Of a DNA stretch of 64,000 nt, positions 42,607 through 50,996 are shown piece after piece. The translations under genes were made by a program, and so were the position numbers. Position 1 is the stretch's first letter, and the number at the start of each line of letters is the position of its first letter. The notes beneath the pieces are model-generated. The model ran no database searches. It was not told the DNA's origin and saw nothing but the letters and a program-made list of their open reading frames with translations. The DNA comes from Thalassococcus_A lentus (GTDB lineage: Bacteria > Pseudomonadota > Alphaproteobacteria > Rhodobacterales > Rhodobacteraceae): assembly GCF_028023555.1 (NCBI RefSeq), contig NZ_JAQIOY010000010.1, forward strand, positions 1 through 64,000, given 5' to 3'.

Positions 42607-43575
42607 ATGCGCTTGCGACTTGTTCCCGAGAAAACGAATTGGGATTTCTTTTCCCGCTCCAAGCTGTGGCTTGGGATTTCTGCCTTGCTGGTTCTGGTGG
42701 CCTTCGGGTCATTCATGCTGCAAGGGCTGAACTACGGCATCGATTTCCGTGGTGGCACAACGATCCGGACGGAAAGCACCCAACCGGTTGATGTGGGCGC
42801 CTATCGTTCGGCGCTGGAAGCGCTGGAGCTGGGGGATACCTCGATTTCCGAAGTGTTCGATCCGACCTTCGGGCCGGATCAGAACGTGGCGATGATCCGC
42901 ATTCAGGCGCAGGACGGACAGGAAGCTGTGACCACGGAAGTGATCGAGGCGGCCCGCGGCGCATTGCAGGGCGTGGCGCCTGACATCAAGTTTGTTTCGG
43001 TGGAGAGTGTCGGACCGAAAGTATCGGGCGAGCTGATCCAGACTGCGGCCATTGCCGTTGTTTTGGCGATCGGAGCCGTGTTGTTCTACATCTGGCTTCG
43101 GTTTGAATGGCAGTTTGCCTTGGGTGCGGTTGCGGCACTGGTGCACGACGTTGTGCTGACCATCGGCATCTTTTCGGAGCTTCAGATCAAGTTTGATCTG
43201 GCCATCATCGCGGCGCTTCTGACCATTGTTGGATATTCGCTGAACGATACTGTGGTGGTCTTTGACCGCGTTCGGGAAAACCTGATCAAGTACAAGTCCC
43301 GGGACCTCAAGGAAGTTCTGAACATCTCGATCAACGAAACGCTGAGCCGGACATTCATGACATCCGTGACCACCTTGCTGGCACTGATTTCGCTGTTTGT
43401 CTTGGGTGGTGACGTGATCCGGGGCTTTGTCTTTGCGATGATCTGGGGTGTGATTGTGGGCACCTACAGCTCGATCTTTGTGGCGTCGGCCATTCTGTTG
43501 TGGCTGGGCGTAAAACGTGACTGGTCCAAGCCGACCGACACCACTGGAAACCAGTTCGGCAACGTTGACGCCTAG
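42607..43575 (+). CDS. secF: Protein translocase subunit SecF
   Basis: 322 residues, six membrane helices. Motifs GIDFRGGTTI after the first helix and GYSLNDTVVVFDRVREN in the fourth are diagnostic. It pairs with SecD. Its ATG starts 1 bp after the secD TGA, so expression is closely coupled. A TauE/SafE permease follows directly. Confidence 0.97.
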   Translation: MRLRLVPEKTNWDFFSRSKLWLGISALLVLVAFGSFMLQGLNYGIDFRGGTTIRTESTQPVDVGAYRSALEALELGDTSISEVFDPTFGPDQNVAMIRIQAQDGQEAVTTEVIEAARGALQGVAPDIKFVSVESVGPKVSGELIQTAAIAVVLAIGAVLFYIWLRFEWQFALGAVAALVHDVVLTIGIFSELQIKFDLAIIAALLTIVGYSLNDTVVVFDRVRENLIKYKSRDLKEVLNISINETLSRTFMTSVTTLLALISLFVLGGDVIRGFVFAMIWGVIVGTYSSIFVASAILLWLGVKRDWSKPTDTTGNQFGNVDA

Positions 43576-43597
43576 CGACATTTTCTACGCGCTGGAC

Positions 43598-44314
43598 ATG
43601 CCGGCGCCGCTTATCCTGGCGGCGGCGGCGTTTCTGGGCGGGCTGGTTCGGGGCTTTTCCGGCTTCGGGACCGCTATGGTGTTTCTTCCCATTGCAGGTC
43701 AGTTTCTCAGCCCTGTGGCGGCAATCATCGCGTTGATCGTCATGGATGTCTTTGGCCCGTTGCCGCTGCTGCCACGCGCAGCCCGTGATGGTCATCCGCC
43801 GGATGTAGCCCGCCTGCTGATCGGCTCGTTGATCGTGCTGCCCTTTGGTCTGTTGCTCTTGTCGATGATGGAGCCAGCCGTCTTTCGATCGACCGTTGCC
43901 GTGGTCTCGCTGATTTTGCTGGCCATCCTGATCAGTGGGTTTCGCTATCGCGGAACGCTGAAGACACCAATGATCTATGGTATTGGCGGCACAGCTGGTT
44001 TTCTGGGTGGCATTGCCGGTGTGGCGGGGCCTCCGGTTATCTTGTTCTACATGGCCTCGCCTTTGCCAGCCGCAGCGATCCGGGCGAATACGATGATGTT
44101 TCTGTTCGGGTTTGATTTCCTGATGCTGGGCATGTTCGCGTATCGGGATGATCTGACCTGGGCGACCCTAATCACCGGTGTTGCGCTTGCCGCCCCAAAT
44201 GTACTGGGCAACCTCGCGGGTGCAGCCATTTTCCGCCCGGAAAAAGAAAAACTCTATCGTGTGGCGGCCTACCTGATTATCACGGCGTCAGCCTTGTCCG
44301 CCTTGATCCTGTAA
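43598..44314 (+). CDS. TauE/SafE-family membrane permease
   Basis: 238 residues with about eight hydrophobic helices and the family motifs GGLVRGFSGFGTAM near the N-terminus and GGIAGVAGPPVILFYMAS in the second half. Members export sulfite, sulfoacetate or other organic anions. The start is uncertain: the ATG at 43598 lacks a Shine-Dalgarno, while a TTG at 43565 would overlap secF by 11 bp and add LTPSDIFYALD. It sits within the sec operon as an extra cargo gene. Confidence 0.85.
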   Translation: MPAPLILAAAAFLGGLVRGFSGFGTAMVFLPIAGQFLSPVAAIIALIVMDVFGPLPLLPRAARDGHPPDVARLLIGSLIVLPFGLLLLSMMEPAVFRSTVAVVSLILLAILISGFRYRGTLKTPMIYGIGGTAGFLGGIAGVAGPPVILFYMASPLPAAAIRANTMMFLFGFDFLMLGMFAYRDDLTWATLITGVALAAPNVLGNLAGAAIFRPEKEKLYRVAAYLIITASALSALIL

Positions 44315-44405
44315 CCATCTTGGCCCATGTCACGCCGGGCAGAGACCGCTAAAGTCCGAACAGGGCTTTAGAGTTGTTGGTCTGCGCACAAACAGGAGTT
44401 GCTTG

Positions 44406-44777
44406 ATGCGAATTAACGAAATCCAGTTTTCCGATGCGGTGCCCGTGGATGGTTATGGACCGGGGTTCTTTCGGGTCGGAGGCGAAAAGATCGAAGGCGC
44501 GGTTTTGCTTGCAGGCGGTCAGCCTCAGGCTTGGGGCGGTCTGGATGATATGGAAACCCTGTTGGAACTGTCCGGGTCGGTCGATGTTGTGTTTGTAGGC
44601 ATGGGCGCGGAAATCGCGCATATTCCGGCAGCCTTGCGGTCCCGGCTCGAAGAGGCCGGGCTTGGCGTCGAGGTCATGAATTCACCGGCGGCCTGCCGCA
44701 CTTACAACGTCTTGCTGTCCGAAGGGCGCCGTGTGGCTCTGGCCGCACTTCCGGTTGCGGATTCCCAGAGCGGTTGA
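44406..44777 (+). CDS. Mth938-like domain protein
   Basis: 123 residues of the DUF498/Mth938 (AAMDC) family. The signature region FVGMGAEIAHIPAALRSRLEEAGLGVEVMNSPAACRTYNVLLSEGRRVALAALP is covered in full in the C-terminal half. These proteins are often encoded just after secDF in alphaproteobacteria. GGAG lies 7-8 bases before the ATG (a TTG immediately upstream is also in frame). Function is not established, though membership of the sec operon hints at an envelope or redox role. Confidence 0.9.
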   Translation: MRINEIQFSDAVPVDGYGPGFFRVGGEKIEGAVLLAGGQPQAWGGLDDMETLLELSGSVDVVFVGMGAEIAHIPAALRSRLEEAGLGVEVMNSPAACRTYNVLLSEGRRVALAALPVADSQSG

Positions 44778-44845
44778 CCGATGCGCTGCTGCATGTCATG
44801 CCAAAACGGCTCGGCTAAGGGCAAAGGGACGATGGGGATCTGTCC

Positions 44846-46222
44846 ATGAAAGTCATCATCTGCGGTGCCGGGCAGGTCGGCTGGCAAATCGCAAGACATC
44901 TTTCCGGTGAACGAAACGATGTCACGGTTGTGGACAACAACCCCGATCTGGTTCGGCGGGCTACCGATACCCTTGATGTGCAGGGGATTGCGGGTTTCGC
45001 CTCATATCCGGACGTTCTGGACAAGGCCGGTGCGCGTGATGCGGACATGGTCATCGCGGCAACTTATTCCGACGAAGTGAACATGGTCACCTGTCAGGTG
45101 GCGCATTCGGTTTTCGCGGTTCCGCGCAAGATTGCGCGGCTGCGCGCGCAAAGCTATCTGACCGCGATTTATTCTGATCTCTACCGGCGCGATCACATGC
45201 CGATCGACGTGGTGATCAGCCCGGAAAAGGAAGTGGCCGAAGCCGCCCTGCAACGCCTGTCCGCGCCCGCTGCGTTTGATACCGAGGTCTTTCTAGGGGG
45301 TGGGGCACAGCTGCTCGGTTTGTCGATCGACGAAGATTGCCCGATCGTCAACACGCCGCTGCGCCAGCTGACAGATCTGTTTTCGACGCTGCGATCCGTC
45401 GTGGTGGGTGTACGCCGCGAAGGCACGTTGTTTGCCCCCGAGGCAGGTGACCAGTTGTTCGTCGGGGACAGCTGTTACGTCATGGTGCACGCTGATGACA
45501 TACGCCGCACGCTTGAAATCTTTGGCAAAAGCCTGCGCAAACAGGAACGCGTGGTTATCGTGGGTGGCGGGAATGTTGGTCTTGCCGTAGCCCGCGCGCT
45601 TGAAGGGCGCACGGACCGGGTGCGTGCAAAGATGATCGAGAAAAACCGCAAATGCGCGGAACACGCCGCCGAAGAGCTGGAGCGCACAATCGTTCTGCAC
45701 GGGGATGGTCTGGACGCCGGGCTGTTGTCCGAGGCCGGGATCGAACGTGCGGATGCTGCGCTATGCGTGACCGATGATGACAAGACCAACATGCTGGCTG
45801 CGGTGCGGGCCAAGGCAGCCGGATGCCCGATGGCCATCGCGCTGGTCAATGATCCGACATTGGTTCCGCTGATGGAACCGCTGGGTGTTGATGCCTACAT
45901 CAACCCACGTGCAACCACGGTCAGCTCGATCCTGCGCCACATTCGCCATGGCCGGGTTGAATCGGTCTATTCGATTGGCGATGCCGAAGCCGAGGTGATC
46001 GAAGCCGAGGTTCTGTCGACCTCGCCCATGGCAGGCAAAATGATCCGAGAGATCGATTTCCCCGAAGGCGTTCTGGTTGGAGCGGTTCGAAAAGGGGATA
46101 AGGTTTTGAAACCGACCGGATCGCTGCGGATCGACGATGGCGATCATGTCGTGATCTTTACACTGGCGGGCGATGTGCCGGAAGTTGAACGCCTGCTGCA
46201 AGTATCGATCGACTTCTTCTAG
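44846..46222 (+). CDS. trkA: Trk system potassium uptake regulator TrkA
   Basis: 458 residues. Cytoplasmic gating subunit with two tandem RCK units. The first Rossmann motif is GAGQVGWQIARHL (residues 8-20) and the second VIVGGGNVGLAVARAL (about 233). The two TrkA-C domains follow each. It binds NAD(H) and controls the TrkH channel encoded directly after it with a 3-bp gap. In several alphaproteobacteria trkA follows ntrYX; here it follows the sec cluster. Confidence 0.96.
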   Translation: MKVIICGAGQVGWQIARHLSGERNDVTVVDNNPDLVRRATDTLDVQGIAGFASYPDVLDKAGARDADMVIAATYSDEVNMVTCQVAHSVFAVPRKIARLRAQSYLTAIYSDLYRRDHMPIDVVISPEKEVAEAALQRLSAPAAFDTEVFLGGGAQLLGLSIDEDCPIVNTPLRQLTDLFSTLRSVVVGVRREGTLFAPEAGDQLFVGDSCYVMVHADDIRRTLEIFGKSLRKQERVVIVGGGNVGLAVARALEGRTDRVRAKMIEKNRKCAEHAAEELERTIVLHGDGLDAGLLSEAGIERADAALCVTDDDKTNMLAAVRAKAAGCPMAIALVNDPTLVPLMEPLGVDAYINPRATTVSSILRHIRHGRVESVYSIGDAEAEVIEAEVLSTSPMAGKMIREIDFPEGVLVGAVRKGDKVLKPTGSLRIDDGDHVVIFTLAGDVPEVERLLQVSIDFF

Positions 46223-46225
46223 ATC

Positions 46226-47740
46226 ATGCAGGCGATCACCCGCATGCCCTTGTTCTTGCTGATGCTGGCCATCGCATCAGCGAGTTGTGTGCTGCCGGCG
46301 ATCTTTGCGCTCGCGCAAGAGGGCTTTCACGACGCGCGGGCGTTCTTCTATTCCGGGTTGGTTGGCATGATCCTGACGGCGTTTGCCGGGCTGGCCATGG
46401 CAAACCGGGATCACAACCGAAACGCCTTTCGTCAGCTTGTGGCCTTGCTGGCCGGGTTTACGCTTTTGCCGGTCTTTCTGGCGGTCCCATTCTACGAAGC
46501 GGTTCGGAATACCACTTTCCTGTCAGCCTACTTTGAAATGGTTTCCAGCCTGACGACCACCGGCGCAACTTTGTTCGAACCCGAACGGTTGTCTGGCCCC
46601 GAACATCTGTGGCGGGCGCAGGTCGGCTGGATGGGCGGGTTGCTGATCTGGGTTTCGGCGGCGGCAATCATGGCACCCCTGACGCTTGGCGGATTCGAAG
46701 TAACCGCAAGCGGTGAGCCGGGCCAGTCGCTCAGCGGGTCGGCCATGAATGAGCAAAGCGATCCCGGCGTGCGATTACTGCGCAGTTTTCAAGCCTTGTT
46801 TCCGGTCTACTTCGGACTGACCGTATCGCTGTGTGTAATGCTGTTGGTGGCGGGCGATCCGCCCTTGGTGGCATTGAGCCATGCGATGGCGGTGATGTCG
46901 ACATCAGGGATATCGCCCACCGGCAGTGTGCTTGAAAACGGCTCGGGTCTGGCGGGCGAAATGATCCTGATGTGCTTTATGGTCTTTGCTCTGTCCCGTC
47001 TGACATTTGCCGCCGACACCGGCAGTCGCAAACTGGGCGATTCCCTGTGGCATGATCCCGAGTTCCGCTTGGGTCTGATCATTGTGGTCATTGTGCCCTG
47101 TGCTTTATTTCTGCGTCACTGGTGGGGCGCTTTGGACGTTGGCGGCGAAGAGAACATCGTCATGGGGCTCACGGCCTTCTGGGGCGCGCTTTTTACCGCC
47201 GCGTCGTACCTGAGCACTACGGGCTTTGTCAGTGCCAACTGGGAAGCGGCGCAAAGCTGGTCCGGCCTGTCGACGCCCGGCATTATCCTGATGGGCCTTG
47301 CTTTGGTCGGGGGCGGCGTTGCCACCACGGCAGGCGGTGTGAAGTTGCTGCGCGTTTTTGCGCTTTACATGAACGGAGCGCGCGAAATCGAAAAACTGGT
47401 GCATCCGTCGTCTGTCGGGCGATCGGGCTTTGTCAGTCGGCGCACCCGGCGCGAAGCGGGGTTCATTTCATGGGTGTTCTTCATGCTCTTCGCGCTGACG
47501 CTGGCGGCGATAACTGTCACACTGGGATTGGTTGGCGTCGGGTTCGAACAATCACTGGTTCTGAGCGTATCTGTGCTTTCGAACACAGGCCCGCTGATTT
47601 CTTTTGCCCCCTCAACATCCTTTGATCTGATTGCACTGGCTCCGGCTGGAAAATTGATCTTATGTGTCGGGATGGTGCTTGGACGGCTTGAATTGCTTGC
47701 AATCATCGTCATGCTTAGCCCAGACTTGTGGCGAGATTGA
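46226..47740 (+). CDS. trkH: Trk potassium uptake channel subunit TrkH
   Basis: 504-residue membrane protein with repeated M1-P-M2 units. Selectivity-filter segments are recognisable as SLTTTGATLFEP, VMSTSGISPTGSV, YLSTTGFVSANWE and VLSNTGPLISF. It conducts K+ (or Na+-coupled K+) into the cell under TrkA control. It is immediately downstream of trkA. Confidence 0.95.
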   Translation: MQAITRMPLFLLMLAIASASCVLPAIFALAQEGFHDARAFFYSGLVGMILTAFAGLAMANRDHNRNAFRQLVALLAGFTLLPVFLAVPFYEAVRNTTFLSAYFEMVSSLTTTGATLFEPERLSGPEHLWRAQVGWMGGLLIWVSAAAIMAPLTLGGFEVTASGEPGQSLSGSAMNEQSDPGVRLLRSFQALFPVYFGLTVSLCVMLLVAGDPPLVALSHAMAVMSTSGISPTGSVLENGSGLAGEMILMCFMVFALSRLTFAADTGSRKLGDSLWHDPEFRLGLIIVVIVPCALFLRHWWGALDVGGEENIVMGLTAFWGALFTAASYLSTTGFVSANWEAAQSWSGLSTPGIILMGLALVGGGVATTAGGVKLLRVFALYMNGAREIEKLVHPSSVGRSGFVSRRTRREAGFISWVFFMLFALTLAAITVTLGLVGVGFEQSLVLSVSVLSNTGPLISFAPSTSFDLIALAPAGKLILCVGMVLGRLELLAIIVMLSPDLWRD

Positions 47741-47872
47741 TCGTTCGTTTGGTTTGCTTATTTTTTAGGCGCTTCTTATTCGTTATTGGAAACAAGTGGT
47801 GGGTAAACCCGCCCAAAGGCCAAAAAAGCATCAATTTTCGGCTGGAAGTTCCGTAACGAGCAATACATACTC

Positions 47873-47892
47873 TGGCACGGACGGACGTGCCA
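47873..47892. repeat. Inverted repeat in the hfq leader
   Basis: TGGCACG, 6-base centre, CGTGCCA: perfect 7-bp arms, 35 bp before the hfq start. Could form an mRNA hairpin in the hfq leader (possible autoregulation) or be a protein site. Not a sigma-54 promoter; the TTGC half is missing. Confidence 0.5.
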
Positions 47893-47926
47893 CGCACCAA
47901 CACGCATAAGAACAAAAGGCAATTCA

Positions 47927-48166
47927 ATGGCTTCGGACAGACAGAACCTGCAAGACGCATTCCTTAACCACGTGCGCAAAACCAAGGTTCCGGTAACGGT
48001 CTTCTTGATCAATGGTGTGAAGTTGCAAGGTGTTATCACTTGGTTTGATAACTTCTGCGTGCTTTTGCGTCGCGATGGTCAAAGCCAGCTGGTCTATAAA
48101 CACGCGATCAGCACGATTATGCCGAGCCAGCCGATCAATCTGTACGACGGCGAAGAGGCGTCTTGA
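47927..48166 (+). CDS. hfq: RNA chaperone Hfq
   Basis: 79 residues, the short alphaproteobacterial form without the long C-terminal tail. Sm1 (DAFLNHVRKTKVPVTVFLINGVKLQG) and Sm2 (YKHAISTIMPSQP) motifs are complete. It is a hexameric mediator of small RNA-mRNA pairing. hflX overlaps its stop codon. Confidence 0.98.
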   Translation: MASDRQNLQDAFLNHVRKTKVPVTVFLINGVKLQGVITWFDNFCVLLRRDGQSQLVYKHAISTIMPSQPINLYDGEEAS

Positions 48167-49437
48167 ACGAACACGATCCGCCAGTGACCCGCGCTTGGGT
48201 CCTGCATCCTGACATAAAATCCGACCGGGACCGCCGAGATGCCGACATGGCATTGTCAGAGGCGGTCTCTTTGGCTCTGGCGCTGCCTGATCTTGCTGTG
48301 GTCGGGCAGACCGTCGTACCTTTGCCCAAACCCCATCCGGGCATGTTGTTTGGCTCAGGCAAGATTGACGAACTCAAGGCGTTGATGAAGGCCAATGAAG
48401 TCGAACTGGTTTTGATCGATGGCCCGGTGACCCCGGTGCAGCAGCGCAATCTTGAAAAGGCCTGGGGCGTCAAGCTGCTGGATCGCACGGGTCTGATTCT
48501 CGAAATCTTCAGCGATCGTGCCGCGACCCGCGAAGGGGTTTTGCAGGTTGAGATGGCGCATCTGTCCTATCAGCGTACAAGGCTGGTCCGGGCCTGGACT
48601 CACCTTGAGCGGCAAAGGGGCGGGCTGGGCTTTGTTGGCGGGCCCGGCGAAACGCAAATCGAGGCAGACAGGCGCGCAATTGACGAACAACTTGTGCGTT
48701 TGCGCCGCCAGTTGGAAAAAGTCGTCAAGACACGCGAATTGCATCGCAAGGCACGTGCCAAGGTGCCGTACCCGATCATTGCCCTTGTGGGGTACACCAA
48801 CGCAGGCAAATCTACGCTGTTCAACCGATTGACCGGCGCAGAGGTCATGGCCAAGGATATGCTGTTTGCGACACTGGACCCGACCATGCGATCGGTTCGG
48901 TTGCCGACAGGCGCTGACGTTATTTTGTCGGATACGGTTGGATTCATCTCGGATCTGCCGACCGAGCTGGTGGCGGCTTTCCGTGCGACACTGGAAGAGG
49001 TCTTGGCCGCGGACGTAATCGTGCACGTGCGGGATATTTCGCACCCTGAAACCGAGGCGCAGGCCGCCGATGTACGCACGATCCTGGGATCGCTCGGTGT
49101 GACCGATGAGACGCCGCAGATCGAACTGTGGAACAAGGTGGATCAGCTGGATCCTGACGAAGCCGAGGCGATGCAGACGCGGGCAGGGCGTGAGACGGGG
49201 ATATTCGCTGTATCTGCGCTGACCGGATTTGGTCTCGATGATTTCCTGACAGACGTGACGCGCCTGCTTGGCGAGGAAAAGCGCGAAGAACAGCTGGTGT
49301 TGCCCTATGCCGCTGGCAAGCAGCGCGCATGGTTGTTTGACAAAGGCTTGGTCGAGGCCGAACAGCAGGGCGAAGAGGGCTATGTCCTGACGCTTAAATG
49401 GTCGGCCAGCGATCGCGCGCGATTTGAAACGATATGA
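48163..49437 (+). CDS. hflX: Ribosome-associated GTPase HflX
   Basis: 424 residues. N-terminal HflX domain (FGSGKIDELKALMKANEVELV, RAATREGVLQVEMAHLSYQ) then the GTPase with G1 GYTNAGKSTLFNRLTGA, G3 DTVGFISDLP and G4 WNKVDQLD. It splits stalled or stressed ribosomes. It begins with TTG at 48163, overlapping the hfq stop TGA (TTGA), a tight translational coupling. Confidence 0.96.
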   Translation: MNEHDPPVTRAWVLHPDIKSDRDRRDADMALSEAVSLALALPDLAVVGQTVVPLPKPHPGMLFGSGKIDELKALMKANEVELVLIDGPVTPVQQRNLEKAWGVKLLDRTGLILEIFSDRAATREGVLQVEMAHLSYQRTRLVRAWTHLERQRGGLGFVGGPGETQIEADRRAIDEQLVRLRRQLEKVVKTRELHRKARAKVPYPIIALVGYTNAGKSTLFNRLTGAEVMAKDMLFATLDPTMRSVRLPTGADVILSDTVGFISDLPTELVAAFRATLEEVLAADVIVHVRDISHPETEAQAADVRTILGSLGVTDETPQIELWNKVDQLDPDEAEAMQTRAGRETGIFAVSALTGFGLDDFLTDVTRLLGEEKREEQLVLPYAAGKQRAWLFDKGLVEAEQQGEEGYVLTLKWSASDRARFETI

Positions 49438-49570
49438 TTGATTGCCCGTTGCGGCGGCAGACTTCGTTTCGAAAGCGCCTTTTGCACTGATCCTATTCAC
49501 AAGTAGAATTGCTTTGCCGCAAGCCCTGTGACAGCGTGAATGCAGAGAACGTGTCACACATGGATGGGTC

Positions 49571-50794
49571 ATGACACAGAGCGATACATCGGCACCGGGT
49601 CTGTCCATGGCAATCTTTGCCGGTTGTATGGTCGCATTTCTGGGTTTTGGCTTTGCCGCGTCCTTTGGCGTTTTTCTGGCGCCGATGTCGCAGGATCTGG
49701 GGTGGGGGCGAGAAACCTTTTCGCTGTCCGTGGCGGTTCAGCTTTTGACCTGGGGATTTGCGCAGCCAATCGCGGGGGCGATCGCCGACAAATACGGCAC
49801 TGCGCGGGTTTTGGCGTTTGGTGCACTCTTTGCTGGTGCGGGCTTTGCGCTGCGCGGCGTCGTGACTGATCCAACCGCCTTTGTTCTGACTGGTGTTCTG
49901 GTCGGTATAGGCACCGGCGCGGCATCTTTTCCGATTGTGGTTGGCGCCCTTGGAAAAATCGTCAGCGCCGATCGGCGCAGCTTTATTCTGGGGTTGGGCA
50001 CGGCGGCGGCATCGCTGGGCATGTTCGTCTCTGCGCCAACGGCGACCTTCATGATCGGCAGTTTGGGTTGGCAGACGGCCTTGCTGCTCATTGGTTTCAG
50101 CTATGTGTTTATCTTGCCCTTTCTGGTGTTCATCGCACGCGTTTCGAAACCCACCGCATCAGGATCGAGCGCCGGTGAATTTGGCAACGCGCTGGCCGTG
50201 GCATTCCGGGACCGTAGTTATCTGTGTCTGTTTTTTGGGTTTTTCGTTTGTGGGTTTCACGTTGCCTTTATCCAGACTCATCTGCCCGCCTATGTGATCG
50301 ATCTGGGGCTGGCCGCGACCATCGGGGCGTGGTCACTGGCACTGATTGGATTGCTGAACATTGCCGGTTCTTTCCTCTCCGGATGGTCCGGGCAGCGCCA
50401 CTCGAAAAAGACGGTTCTGAGCGGGATTTACTTTGCCCGGGCCGCTGTGATCGCCGTCTTCATTCTGGTGCCGGTCACAGGCACCACCGTGCTGGTGTTC
50501 TCGGCAGTCATGGGATTGCTGTGGCTGTCGACCGTTCCGCTGACCATGGGGCTTGTCGCGCAGACACAGGGTTTGCGGTTCCTGTCCACGCTGACCGGCT
50601 TGGTGTTTCTCAGCCACCAGACAGGGAGCTTTCTGGGCGCATGGCTGGGTGGGCGGATCTATGACGCGGCACAGGATTACACGCCGATGTGGTGGGCTGC
50701 CGTTGTTCTGGGATTGCTGGCCGCGCTAATCCATTTGCCCATTCGCGAAGAACCCGGCCCACTGGCCCGTGCTGAAATGGCCGCGAAAGGCTGA
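49571..50794 (+). CDS. MFS transporter, monocarboxylate/OxlT-like
   Basis: 407 residues with 12 predicted helices. The first helices (CMVAFLGFGFAASFGVFLAPMSQDLGWGRETFSLSVAVQLLTWG) resemble the monocarboxylate/oxalate-formate branch of the major facilitator superfamily. The second half retains the symmetrical repeat. Substrate unknown. TGTGACA and TGTCACA (49527-49533, 49552-49558; 18-bp spacer) lie immediately upstream of the start. It follows hflX by 133 bp and may be separately transcribed. Confidence 0.86.
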   Translation: MTQSDTSAPGLSMAIFAGCMVAFLGFGFAASFGVFLAPMSQDLGWGRETFSLSVAVQLLTWGFAQPIAGAIADKYGTARVLAFGALFAGAGFALRGVVTDPTAFVLTGVLVGIGTGAASFPIVVGALGKIVSADRRSFILGLGTAAASLGMFVSAPTATFMIGSLGWQTALLLIGFSYVFILPFLVFIARVSKPTASGSSAGEFGNALAVAFRDRSYLCLFFGFFVCGFHVAFIQTHLPAYVIDLGLAATIGAWSLALIGLLNIAGSFLSGWSGQRHSKKTVLSGIYFARAAVIAVFILVPVTGTTVLVFSAVMGLLWLSTVPLTMGLVAQTQGLRFLSTLTGLVFLSHQTGSFLGAWLGGRIYDAAQDYTPMWWAAVVLGLLAALIHLPIREEPGPLARAEMAAKG

Positions 50795-50996
50795 TCGCAG
50801 GCCGTTCCGAAACCGCCTGTGCCGCAGCCTGATCAGGGGCAAACAAAATCCTTCAGTCGTTCCGCTCTGGTCTTTCCAAAGAAAGGCAGAGTAGTCTTTG
50901 CCGCGCGGGGTTTTTGATCACGCCGAATAATCATTAAACCAATGTGTCGATCAGTGGCCGCAGTGCGGCGCCTGCGATACGCACAAGGACCATATC

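Noticed and set aside
40959..42716. Long minus-strand frame opposite secD
   Set aside because: Rich in His/Arg/Gln with no family pattern; produced by the codon bias of secD.
47873..47888. TGGCACG resembling a sigma-54 -24 element upstream of hfq
   Set aside because: The required TTGC -12 element is absent (GACGT instead) on both strands, so it is only an inverted repeat.
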